DNA of 7,666 bases from Bacteroidales bacterium. GTDB taxonomy: Bacteria > Bacteroidota > Bacteroidia > Bacteroidales > B18-G4. How positions within the stretch are numbered: position 1 is the first letter of the stretch; the number at the start of each line of letters is the position of its first letter. The position numbers were made by a program, and so were the translations under genes. The notes under the pieces were generated by a model. The model did no database searches. It worked only from the letters and a program-made list of their open reading frames with translations, and had not been told where the DNA came from. Shown in pieces: positions 1-5,253 of this stretch. The stretch covers positions 1 through 7,666 of the forward strand of contig JAUXCL010000111.1 of assembly GCA_030618905.1 (NCBI GenBank). Direction: 5' to 3'.

Positions 1-434
1 AGATCATGGCCCCGGGTGAATTTCATCACATACTGATGTGTATTGCGATAAACTGCAGCATTGCTTTGTTGATTATTATCTTTTAGCTGCAAAACGGTTT
101 CCCTGAAATATTTTGAAACTGTGGCTCTCTTAAATAAGGCCTGCTGGAAATTTTTGCGAAATGCTTTAAAGGAAATTGGTTCATCCCGGAAGGCAAATTC
201 ATTCAATACAATTTCTGCCTGCTCAAGCCATCCACGGATCATTAAATTCTTCTTTCTAAACCCATCAACGACTCTTTCAAATTGATTAATTTGAGGGTTC
301 CATTCATTCTCAAAACAAGCATATCCAGTTGAAATGTAACTTCGCTTACGCAACTGCGTATAACGCAAAACAACGGGGTGCCTGCCATCCCTGTGCCGCT
401 TGATCTTTAAAAGAATAATATTTACCGTTGCCAT
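1..434 (-). CDS. Tyrosine recombinase/integrase, N-terminal part (partial at left edge)
   Basis: Site-specific DNA recombinase that would integrate or excise a mobile element. Reading the minus strand from the ATG at 434 gives 144 uninterrupted codons to the window edge, so the C-terminal catalytic domain (Arg..His-x-x-Arg..Tyr) is outside. Residues 1-70 look like the Bacteroidota arm-DNA-binding domain: a beta-rich start (MATVNIILLKIKRHRDGRHP), then ISTGYACFENEWNPQ, matching the family pattern 'ISTGI...W(N/D)'. Residues about 100-144 (VSKYFRETVLQLKDNN, then a Tyr/His/Met helix) fit the start of the SAM-like core-binding domain. A good promoter lies 26 bases upstream. The family call is by pattern recognition; the absent catalytic half means activity cannot be judged. 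A transposon or prophage integrase are both possible. Confidence 0.82.
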   Translation of the reverse strand, partial: MATVNIILLKIKRHRDGRHPVVLRYTQLRKRSYISTGYACFENEWNPQINQFERVVDGFRKKNLMIRGWLEQAEIVLNEFAFRDEPISFKAFRKNFQQALFKRATVSKYFRETVLQLKDNNQQSNAAVYRNTHQYVMKFTRGHD

Positions 435-440
435 ATATTA

Positions 441-460
441 GTATACACTTTAGCGTACAC
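441..460. repeat. Direct repeat GTGTAYRC x2 in the integrase leader, possible operator
   Basis: The minus strand reads GTGTACGC-TAAA-GTGTATAC: two 8-base copies differing at two positions, spaced 12 bases start to start. They lie between the -7 element and the start codon of the integrase. That position suits a repressor or a recombination-directionality/autoregulatory protein, but no regulator is identified and the repeat is short. Confidence 0.35.
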
Positions 461-490
461 AAATATAATAAAAATTATATTCTGTGTCAA
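460..490 (-). promoter_or_regulatory. Bacteroidota-type promoter for the integrase gene
   Basis: On the minus strand, TATATTTG (460-467) is an exact match to the -7 consensus TAnnTTTG. TTGACACA (483-490) supplies a -33 TTG with a 20-base spacer. The predicted start is near 455, giving a leader of about 20 bases before the ATG at 434. The leader holds two near-identical direct copies of GTGTAYRC (441-460), which may be an operator. Seen in sequence; activity is inferred. Confidence 0.6.
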
Positions 491-600
491 TAAAATATTA
501 TATATAAATAACTTAGTAAATTTATGCAAACTGAAAAACTTGCAAATTATTGCTTGTAGAACAAGATACCAAAATATTAACATCCACCGGAAGAACATGA

Positions 601-629
601 AAAAAGGAGTTGCCCTGCAACTCCTTTTT
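601..629 (-). terminator. Strong rho-independent-type terminator, likely bidirectional
   Basis: A perfect 13-bp inverted repeat: AAAAAGGAGTTGC (601-613), a 3-base loop, and GCAACTCCTTTTT (617-629). The A/T ends make a T tract in either direction. It starts 17 bases past the stop codon of the T9SS protein encoded at 647-1672, so it most likely ends that transcript and insulates the integrase gene from it. Confidence 0.85.
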
Positions 630-646
630 CGTTCAAAATCACTGTT

Positions 647-1672
647 TTATTCTTTTAAAAAACGCTCCGTGGCCATCCCCTTAGCCGTTCTTGCCTGGAC
701 CACATACATCCCTGTTTTTAAGGAGCTGATATTGACATCAATTTTTGAATCTTCAACATTTTTTTGATAAACCACTTGTCCTGTATTGTTGAAAATTTTA
801 ACCTCATTCATCTTATCAAGCATTCCGATCTTCACATGATCTCTGGCTGGATTTGGATATACCAGGATGTCAAGTTTCTCTTTACTGGTGATCTCCACCG
901 CACCGGTAGTCCCTAAAAGCCAGCTTACCGCTTTATTCATAAATTCAGTCCTGATATTAGTATCTATAATACCTCCAAACGAAATAGTTGAGAATATTGA
1001 CCTGTAAACCTCGGTTTCATACTGGTATGCAGCGATGCTGTCGGTGCCCGGGACCCTGAAATTCAGTGCATTCGTTCCTTTATGCTGAATCATATGGTCA
1101 ATCCATAATCCCTCTTTCTCTGTTGTATATACATCCTGAATTCCAAAAACCATCCCATCTGCAAAAGACCCGGGAGCACCATACACGGCCATTGTATCCG
1201 GATATCCAACAAACCACATATCCTGGCTAACTTCCTCCAATCCAAGTACATCAAGTGGAAAATCACCGGGTTCAAAAACACCTGCATCAGGGTACCTGTC
1301 CCACAAATAATCCTGAGCTGACAGAAATAATTTTCCTGATGATACACTCAGATATAATAATAGGTTAAACTCATCATCTATATGCATGGTTCCTCCTCCC
1401 GACCAGGTTTCACCTGTAAAAAAGACCACCAGGTCATGCTCTGCCATAGCTGTAGCATCTGGCCCACTAAGTTCCGGCTCCAGCACTTCATAGTAAGTAT
1501 AGGTATAACCATTGGCTTCAAGAGCCCCCTGGAATTTAGGCCAAACATCCGTAAAGCTTGTAGAATAGGCGCTTCCATCCCTGTCAACACATAATATGTG
1601 CTGGGAATAAGCGCTTAAACCAATAAGCATAGTCATTAAAATCAGAGAAATTGCAATCGTAAACTTTTTCAT
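647..1672 (-). CDS. Secreted T9SS cargo protein with unassigned N-terminal domain
   Basis: A 341-residue protein. I chose the ATG at 1672 because it begins a textbook signal peptide (MKKFTIAISLILMTMLIGLS-AYSQ, cleavage probably near residue 24); the longer frame from 1753 would bury it behind 27 unlikely residues. Residues 25-254 form a globular domain opening with a strand ILCVDRDGS. It continues with GPDATAMAEHDLVVFFTGETW (69-90) and GKLFLSAQDYLWD (113-125), the alternating strands of a Rossmann-like fold resembling ThuA/glutamine-amidotransferase-like domains. No catalytic triad can be claimed. Residues 265-341 are a type IX secretion sorting domain: YPNPARD, then VKIFNNTGQVV, DVNISSLKTGMYVV and a Lys/Glu-rich end. 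The product is therefore probably exported through the outer membrane and released or surface-anchored. The gene is monocistronic, ends in a strong hairpin, and has no exact TAnnTTTG upstream. Substrate unknown. Confidence 0.85.
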   Translation of the reverse strand: MKKFTIAISLILMTMLIGLSAYSQHILCVDRDGSAYSTSFTDVWPKFQGALEANGYTYTYYEVLEPELSGPDATAMAEHDLVVFFTGETWSGGGTMHIDDEFNLLLYLSVSSGKLFLSAQDYLWDRYPDAGVFEPGDFPLDVLGLEEVSQDMWFVGYPDTMAVYGAPGSFADGMVFGIQDVYTTEKEGLWIDHMIQHKGTNALNFRVPGTDSIAAYQYETEVYRSIFSTISFGGIIDTNIRTEFMNKAVSWLLGTTGAVEITSKEKLDILVYPNPARDHVKIGMLDKMNEVKIFNNTGQVVYQKNVEDSKIDVNISSLKTGMYVVQARTAKGMATERFLKE

Positions 1673-1772
1673 AGTGTGTAGTTTAAATGAATAATGGATT
1701 GATACAATGAATAAAATTAAGAAATTATTTATTAATGGAGCGGGTAATATCACCTAATTTTATTATCATAAA

Positions 1773-1800
1773 TTGAATTTGGAGGCTTTATTTATCTTTG
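1773..1800 (+). promoter_or_regulatory. Bacteroidota-type promoter for the beta-barrel protein gene
   Basis: TATCTTTG at 1793-1800 matches TAnnTTTG exactly. TTG at 1773-1775 gives a -33 element with a 17-base spacer. Transcription would start near 1805, leaving a leader of roughly 15 bases to the ATG at 1820 and no room for a Shine-Dalgarno site, as is common in this phylum. Confidence 0.6.
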
Positions 1801-1819
1801 CATAAATTATACTCTCCGA

Positions 1820-2275
1820 ATGATAAAAAAGAATGCCTTTGGCTTATTGATTACCCTGTTATTATTTAGCCCACAGGTTAAATCGCAGGACAGTGGATTC
1901 GGGATCGGGATGATCCTGGGAGACCCCACAGGAATTAGTTTGAAAGGCTGGATCAATGATGTGAATGCCATCGATGCCTCTGTGTCCTGGTCTTTCCAGC
2001 ACAACGGGTTTTTTAATATTACCGCGGATTATATCTGGCATTTCGACCTGATTCCTGTCACTAAAGGTAAATTCCCACTGTACGTCGGCCCGGGTGCCAG
2101 AATAGGTATTGGAAATGACTTCTGGCTGGGTGCCCGTGTGCCGGTCGGGCTGAATTACATGTTTGAAGGAGCGCCTGTCGACATTTTTATCGAAGTCGTA
2201 CCAGGTCTCAACCTGTTCCCATCAACAGATTTCTTCATCAATGGGGGGATTGGTGCAAGATTTTTCTTTGAATAA
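1820..2275 (+). CDS. Small outer-membrane beta-barrel-like protein (DUF3996-like)
   Basis: A 151-residue protein with a signal peptide (MIKKNAFGLLITLLLFSPQVKSQ, cleavage near residue 23). The mature part is a run of short amphipathic strands with Gly turns and aromatic ends: GFGIGMILGDPTGISLKGWI, IDASVSWSF, FFNITADYIWHF, FPLYVGPGARIGIG, FWLGARVPVGLNYMF, DIFIEVVPGLNLFP and a final GGIGARFFFE. The terminal phenylalanine two residues from the end is typical of outer-membrane barrel proteins. The pattern 'GDPTG...K.W', 'RVPVGLNY' and 'E..P...L.P' is that of small bacterial proteins annotated DUF3996 or hypothetical OMP. The size fits about eight strands. It has its own promoter and faces the sulfur operon tail to tail, so it is not part of it. 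Function unknown, perhaps structural or a small-molecule-binding barrel. Confidence 0.8.
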   Translation: MIKKNAFGLLITLLLFSPQVKSQDSGFGIGMILGDPTGISLKGWINDVNAIDASVSWSFQHNGFFNITADYIWHFDLIPVTKGKFPLYVGPGARIGIGNDFWLGARVPVGLNYMFEGAPVDIFIEVVPGLNLFPSTDFFINGGIGARFFFE

Positions 2276-2287
2276 CCCCCCCTGGTT

Positions 2288-2794
2288 TCAGGTAAATATT
2301 ATTTGAGTATTCTCTCCACCGCACAGGGCATAGAATTCGCCTACGGTGAGGACATCAGCGACTTCTTCCCATAGATCTTCTTTGCTTAATTTGAACATAT
2401 CCATGGCCATTTTACAAGCATAGATCTCACCGCCACCGGCTACGATCATCTCCAGGAATTCATCCACCGGAGGAATGTCCAGTTTATCCATGCCTTTTTT
2501 CATCATGGCCGACACGCCCGCTTCAACACCCGGTAACATTCCTAAAATGGTGGGAAATGGTAATCCGCCCGGCATGCGCATTGCCGGATTTCCGACAGTT
2601 GCAGTATGCAATTTATTCATCTGTTTTTTGGTGATGGCATCCAGGCCGAAGAAGGTAAAGAATACTTTTGCTTCAATTCCTTCCATCACAGCGCCATTGG
2701 CCATAACCAGGGTTGCTAATACATCTTCTATCGCCCCTTTGGCGCAGATGAAACAAACCTTTTTCAAGGGCTTTTCTTCTTTTTTGACATTCAT
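2288..2794 (-). CDS. DsrE2-like (DsrE/DsrF/DrsH-like family) sulfur-carrier protein
   Basis: A 168-residue cytoplasmic protein, last gene of the sqr operon, 19 bases after the dsrC-like gene. The family signature is clear: a beta-alpha start, MANGAVMEGIEAKVFFTFFGL (31-51), a Met/Gly/Pro-rich middle (MRMPGGLPF... to GMDKLDIPPVDEF), and GEIYACKMAMDMFKL (122-136). Cys127 in that last motif aligns with the cysteine of DsrE2-type proteins that carries sulfur as persulfide; known relatives work in sulfur relay with TusA, Rhd and DsrC. Unusual is an extra N-terminal Cys-Phe-Ile-Cys pair (14-17) where family members usually have a Gly/Ser-rich loop, and Cys158 near the end. In this operon its likely job is to accept sulfane sulfur made by the flavoprotein and exchange it with the DsrC-like protein. 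The family is confident; the sulfur route is inferred from context. Confidence 0.87.
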   Translation of the reverse strand: MNVKKEEKPLKKVCFICAKGAIEDVLATLVMANGAVMEGIEAKVFFTFFGLDAITKKQMNKLHTATVGNPAMRMPGGLPFPTILGMLPGVEAGVSAMMKKGMDKLDIPPVDEFLEMIVAGGGEIYACKMAMDMFKLSKEDLWEEVADVLTVGEFYALCGGENTQIIFT

Positions 2795-2813
2795 AATATT
2801 ATCTTTTTAATGG

Positions 2814-3125
2814 TTAAACACAACTACTTGGTTTGGGAATCCCTGCAATCAATGACGAATATTTCAACGGTCCACCCGGGAACAACTGGTACAATTCTTT
2901 AATTGTAGTAATGCCGGAATTGCCTACCTTACGGATAGTCAAAACCTCATCATTTGCATGCTTTTCCCTGATGAATTCCAAAACTTCGAAATGCTTGTCA
3001 GTCAGATCAATACCGATTTCTCTTGCCAGGTCTCCAGCGATTTCTTTTGTCCACTGGGACATGTCCTCGAGATAACCTTCATCATTGACCTGAACACTCA
3101 CTCCTGCTAATGTTTTTTCTGCCAT
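2814..3125 (-). CDS. DsrC/TusE-family sulfur-relay protein lacking the second cysteine
   Basis: A 103-residue protein, the usual family length, third gene of the sqr operon. Recognisable family parts are NDEGYLEDMSQWTKEIAGDLA (14-34), the helix-turn-helix-like middle with LTDKHFEVLEFIREKH (41-56), and the C-terminal arm KELYQLFPGGPLKYSS-LIAGIPKPSSCV. The penultimate Cys102 (CysA) is present. The position 11 residues before it, cysteine in DsrC of sulfate reducers and sulfur oxidisers, is Ser91 here. With only CysA the protein cannot form the intramolecular DsrC trisulfide/disulfide cycle and is closer to TusE-type carriers, which hold sulfur as a persulfide on the single cysteine. No other tus or dsr reductase gene is visible, so tRNA thiolation is not implied by context. 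It probably exchanges sulfur with the DsrE2-like product encoded next to it. Confidence 0.9.
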   Translation of the reverse strand: MAEKTLAGVSVQVNDEGYLEDMSQWTKEIAGDLAREIGIDLTDKHFEVLEFIREKHANDEVLTIRKVGNSGITTIKELYQLFPGGPLKYSSLIAGIPKPSSCV

Positions 3126-3151
3126 AGTATTATTGTTTTAAATGATTATTA

Positions 3152-3826
3152 TTATTCGTATTTATTGGGTTGTGATAAATTCTTCATAAATGACACAACG
3201 AATCCGAGCGACCTTTTCATTTCCGGTTTGTTCATCTCCCTCATCAGCTTCCAAACAGAATACTCAGGAACAGATTCCATCTCGAGACTGCCATAGATTT
3301 TTACCGCATTGTTAATGGAGTTGAGCATTTCCGGCTGGGTCATGCTTTTCACCGTCTCCAGTATGGTCACGACATTATCTGCAAGCAGCTTGATGTCTTC
3401 CCGTGTAAAGTGGGTCACGATATTGTCCACTACAGATCCAATCTCTGCCATAAACTCAAAGTATCCTTTCACTTCAAATTCATGCAGCTTCCTGGTAAAG
3501 TCGATGATCACTTCATTGGCAATCGGGCTGGCATCCTTCATGAAGTCGGTAATGCTCTCAAACATACCCATTACCTCATTAAAGTTGTGCACATTCTTCA
3601 GTATCCGGATACCCAGTGTTTTCAACTCTTCCGGGTCCAGTTCAACAGCCTGGGTTTCCAATTCTGCCACAGTGGTATCATACACATCTTTACCTATGAT
3701 AGAAACGTCGGCAATCAGGTCTTCAACAGCTTCTGACTTCAACCTCTGCTGATTAACGTGTTCCAGGATCAGATCCAGTTTCTGGTTTAACTGATCCATT
3801 TGCTCTTGGATATTTTTGCTTTCCAT
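3152..3826 (-). CDS. DUF1641 domain protein
   Basis: A 224-residue, cysteine-free, acidic helical protein without signal peptide or membrane segment. Residues 1-30 (QEQMDQLNQKLDLILEHV) look like a short coiled coil. The DUF1641 signature is at 166-216: a hydrophobic helix, a Ser/Glu-rich turn, then YSVWKLMREMNKPEMKRSLGF and a final helix. Genes with this domain are repeatedly found beside sulfide:quinone-type FAD oxidoreductases and, in some Firmicutes, beside formate dehydrogenase genes. No biochemical role is established. Here it starts 12 bases after the oxidoreductase stop, so the two are almost certainly co-transcribed and probably interact. With no cysteines it cannot itself carry sulfur; a scaffold, or a link to the membrane or quinone site, is possible but unproven. 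Confidence 0.86.
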   Translation of the reverse strand: MESKNIQEQMDQLNQKLDLILEHVNQQRLKSEAVEDLIADVSIIGKDVYDTTVAELETQAVELDPEELKTLGIRILKNVHNFNEVMGMFESITDFMKDASPIANEVIIDFTRKLHEFEVKGYFEFMAEIGSVVDNIVTHFTREDIKLLADNVVTILETVKSMTQPEMLNSINNAVKIYGSLEMESVPEYSVWKLMREMNKPEMKRSLGFVVSFMKNLSQPNKYE

Positions 3827-3838
3827 ATGCGCAATTCT

Positions 3839-5077
3839 TTAAGATACATCCCTCTTCTTGCCTGCCATGGTCATTTCAGCTTCCACAGGCAATTCTCTGC
3901 CTTTTAATAAAATATGCCAGTATATCCACCTGAAAATTATCTTCCCATAGTGATTGATCTTGGTGTTTTTCAAAAGGCCAAAGGGGCCAATTCCCGGCAA
4001 GGGATAGGTGCCCGGCAAGGGTTCCGTATCGTAATTGAAATCAATCAATGCGCCCATTCCATAACCGGTTTCAATGTAACAATTGGCATGTCCGTCAAAG
4101 CTGGCTGTCATCGGACGTCCTTCCATGGCATTCATCAGGTTTTCAAAGAGGATATCACTGGCGAAATGTGCTACTGAACCTGCTTTGCTTGTCGGAATAT
4201 CTGCAGCATCACCGATTACAAATATGTTATCATGCTTTTTCGATTGCAGGGTATGCTTATCCGTAGGCACATAATTCATATCGTCTCCCAGTCCACTCCT
4301 TTCGATCATATCTGCACCCATGTTGACGGGGACAATGCACAACACATCAAATGGTATTTCCTGCTCATCATAAGAAATGATCTTCTTGTTTTCATTATCA
4401 ATTCTCTCCGGGTAGAAGTCGGGTACCACTTTAATATTTTTCTCATCTAATAATTCACTCAGCATCCTGGTGGCAATAGGTTTGGTGAAAGCACCTGGCA
4501 TGAGTGTCACGAAAGTGATATCTACTTTATCCCGGATACCCTTTTGGGTAAAAAATGCTTCGGCCAGGCAAACAAACTCAATCGGAGCTACGGGGCATTT
4601 AAAGGGCAATTCCGGGATGCACATCACCAGTTTTCCACCTTCCCAGGTCCTGAAAAAATCATAAAGTGCCACTGCACCTTCAATGGTGTAGAAATCAAAA
4701 ATTGACTTATACCAGAGCTTGTCCTTTAATCCGGGAGTTTCTTCCGGCCTGGTCTGGGTTCCAGTGGCAATGATCAGGAAATCATACTGCAATACCTTGC
4801 CCCCTTCCAGCAATACCTTATTATTACCGGCCTCAATCTTGTCAATGTCGGAATATATGACCCTGACTCCCGGAGGGAAAAAGTCACTTTTCGGTTTGAT
4901 GACATCATTCTTCTTATAAATCCCAAACGGGATGAATAAAAACCCCGGTTGATAATAGTGTGTTTTATGACGGTCAACAATGGTGATATCCCATTCATCC
5001 CTTTCCAGGGCTTTCCTGAATTTATTGGCCATCATCGTTCCGGCCGTTCCACCGCCAAGTATGAGAAGCTTTTTCAT
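3839..5077 (-). CDS. sqr: Sulfide:quinone oxidoreductase-type FAD flavoprotein
   Basis: A 412-residue flavoprotein, first gene of the operon, expected to oxidise sulfide to sulfane sulfur and reduce membrane quinone. An N-terminal FAD-binding Rossmann motif LGGGTAG (7-13) ends in acidic Asp35. HKTHYYQPGFLF (37-48) is the SQR-type strand after it. A second dinucleotide motif region has IIATGTQTRPE (102-112), and IFVIGDAADIPTSKAG (285-300) binds the FAD flavin. Cys161 in PFKCPVAPIE and Cys333 in HANCYIETG match the two redox cysteines that bridge sulfur in SQR; Cys153 and Cys170 are extra. The tail KIIFRWIYWHILLKG (379-393) is an amphipathic helix suited to monotopic membrane binding. The length and cysteine spacing fit SQR better than NADH dehydrogenase II. 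Flavocytochrome c sulfide dehydrogenase is less likely because no signal peptide is seen. The start ATG at 5077 is unambiguous, with no alternative upstream. Confidence 0.88.
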   Translation of the reverse strand: MKKLLILGGGTAGTMMANKFRKALERDEWDITIVDRHKTHYYQPGFLFIPFGIYKKNDVIKPKSDFFPPGVRVIYSDIDKIEAGNNKVLLEGGKVLQYDFLIIATGTQTRPEETPGLKDKLWYKSIFDFYTIEGAVALYDFFRTWEGGKLVMCIPELPFKCPVAPIEFVCLAEAFFTQKGIRDKVDITFVTLMPGAFTKPIATRMLSELLDEKNIKVVPDFYPERIDNENKKIISYDEQEIPFDVLCIVPVNMGADMIERSGLGDDMNYVPTDKHTLQSKKHDNIFVIGDAADIPTSKAGSVAHFASDILFENLMNAMEGRPMTASFDGHANCYIETGYGMGALIDFNYDTEPLPGTYPLPGIGPFGLLKNTKINHYGKIIFRWIYWHILLKGRELPVEAEMTMAGKKRDVS

Positions 5078-5154
5078 GTGATTATTATTTTGAAATTCTG
5101 TTTACTCTTAAGTATTATATCTTCACATATACATCCATCAATAAAAATGATTTT

Positions 5155-5183
5155 CAAAATTAAATTATCTTTGCACCTATCAA
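5155..5183 (-). promoter_or_regulatory. Promoter of the sqr operon
   Basis: The minus strand has TAATTTTG (5155-5162), an exact TAnnTTTG, with a -33 TTG at 5181-5183 and an 18-base spacer. The predicted start is near 5150, giving a leader of about 73 bases before the ATG at 5077. It overlaps the -7 element of the oppositely directed regulator promoter, so the two polymerases should compete. Two FNR-like dyads lie just upstream of the -33 element. Confidence 0.6.
5166..5173 (+). promoter_or_regulatory. -7 element of the regulator's promoter
   Basis: TATCTTTG matches TAnnTTTG. Bases about 20 upstream (around 5145-5150) show no TTG, so the -33 element is weak, as expected for an activator-dependent or low-level autoregulated gene. 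The start point would be near 5178, with both FNR-like dyads downstream of it in the leader. Confidence 0.5.
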
Positions 5184-5195
5184 CTCCAGAGGATT

Positions 5196-5209
5196 ATGAT
5201 AATTATCAG
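5196..5209. promoter_or_regulatory. FNR-like operator, site 1
   Basis: ATGAT-AATT-ATCAG contains the perfect 12-base palindrome TGATAATTATCA (5197-5208), which has the TGAT-N4-ATCA core of the FNR box (TTGAT-N4-ATCAA). Its centre is about 52 bases upstream of the predicted sqr operon start and about 25 downstream of the predicted regulator start. It is probably bound by the regulator encoded at 5254-5949. Confidence 0.6.
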
Positions 5210-5229
5210 GATATGATAAATATCATATC
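5210..5229. promoter_or_regulatory. FNR-like operator, site 2 (20-bp perfect inverted repeat)
   Basis: GATATGAT-AAAT-ATCATATC has two perfect 8-base arms around a 4-base spacer, with the TGAT-N4-ATCA core at 5214-5225. It directly abuts site 1, with dyad centres 17 bp apart. It lies about 69 bases upstream of the predicted sqr start, a spacing compatible with class I-type activation, and inside the regulator's leader, 25 bases before its ATG. Confidence 0.65.
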
Positions 5230-5253
5230 TTCCGAAAAGCACATCAATTACAT

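Larger units (their letters stand above)
435..646. other. Intergenic region between integrase and T9SS protein genes
   Basis: A/T-rich and apparently non-coding. It holds the integrase promoter and its leader repeat, the hairpin terminator at 601-629, and a small dyad CTTGT-AGA-ACAAG (553-565). A 75-codon plus-strand frame from 540 runs through the terminator into antisense of the T9SS gene and is not supported as a gene. No tRNA gene is seen next to the integrase. Confidence 0.6.

Noticed and set aside
435..600. tRNA gene as integration site
   Set aside because: I found no cloverleaf, no anticodon-arm pairing and no GTTCRA-type T-loop in this A/T-rich stretch.
540..767. 75-codon plus-strand open frame
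   Set aside because: It runs through the perfect hairpin terminator at 601-629 and then antisense to the sorting domain of the T9SS gene. Its composition is not protein-like and it has no promoter.
1673..1753. 27-residue N-terminal extension of the T9SS protein
   Set aside because: Using the upstream ATG would place a signal peptide internally. The ATG at 1672 directly begins MKKFTIAISL with a normal cleavage site.
2281..2292. Hairpin CCTG-GTTT-CAGG between the convergent genes as a terminator
   Set aside because: Only a 4-bp stem, overlapping the stop codon of the DsrE2-like gene and lacking a T tract.
2475..2810. 111-codon plus-strand open frame antisense to the DsrE2-like gene
   Set aside because: It lies inside a gene with clear family motifs and has no independent start signals.
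3309..3752. 147-codon plus-strand open frame antisense to the DUF1641 gene
   Set aside because: Ser/Thr-rich low-complexity translation typical of an antisense shadow. The opposite strand has a recognisable conserved domain and fits the operon.
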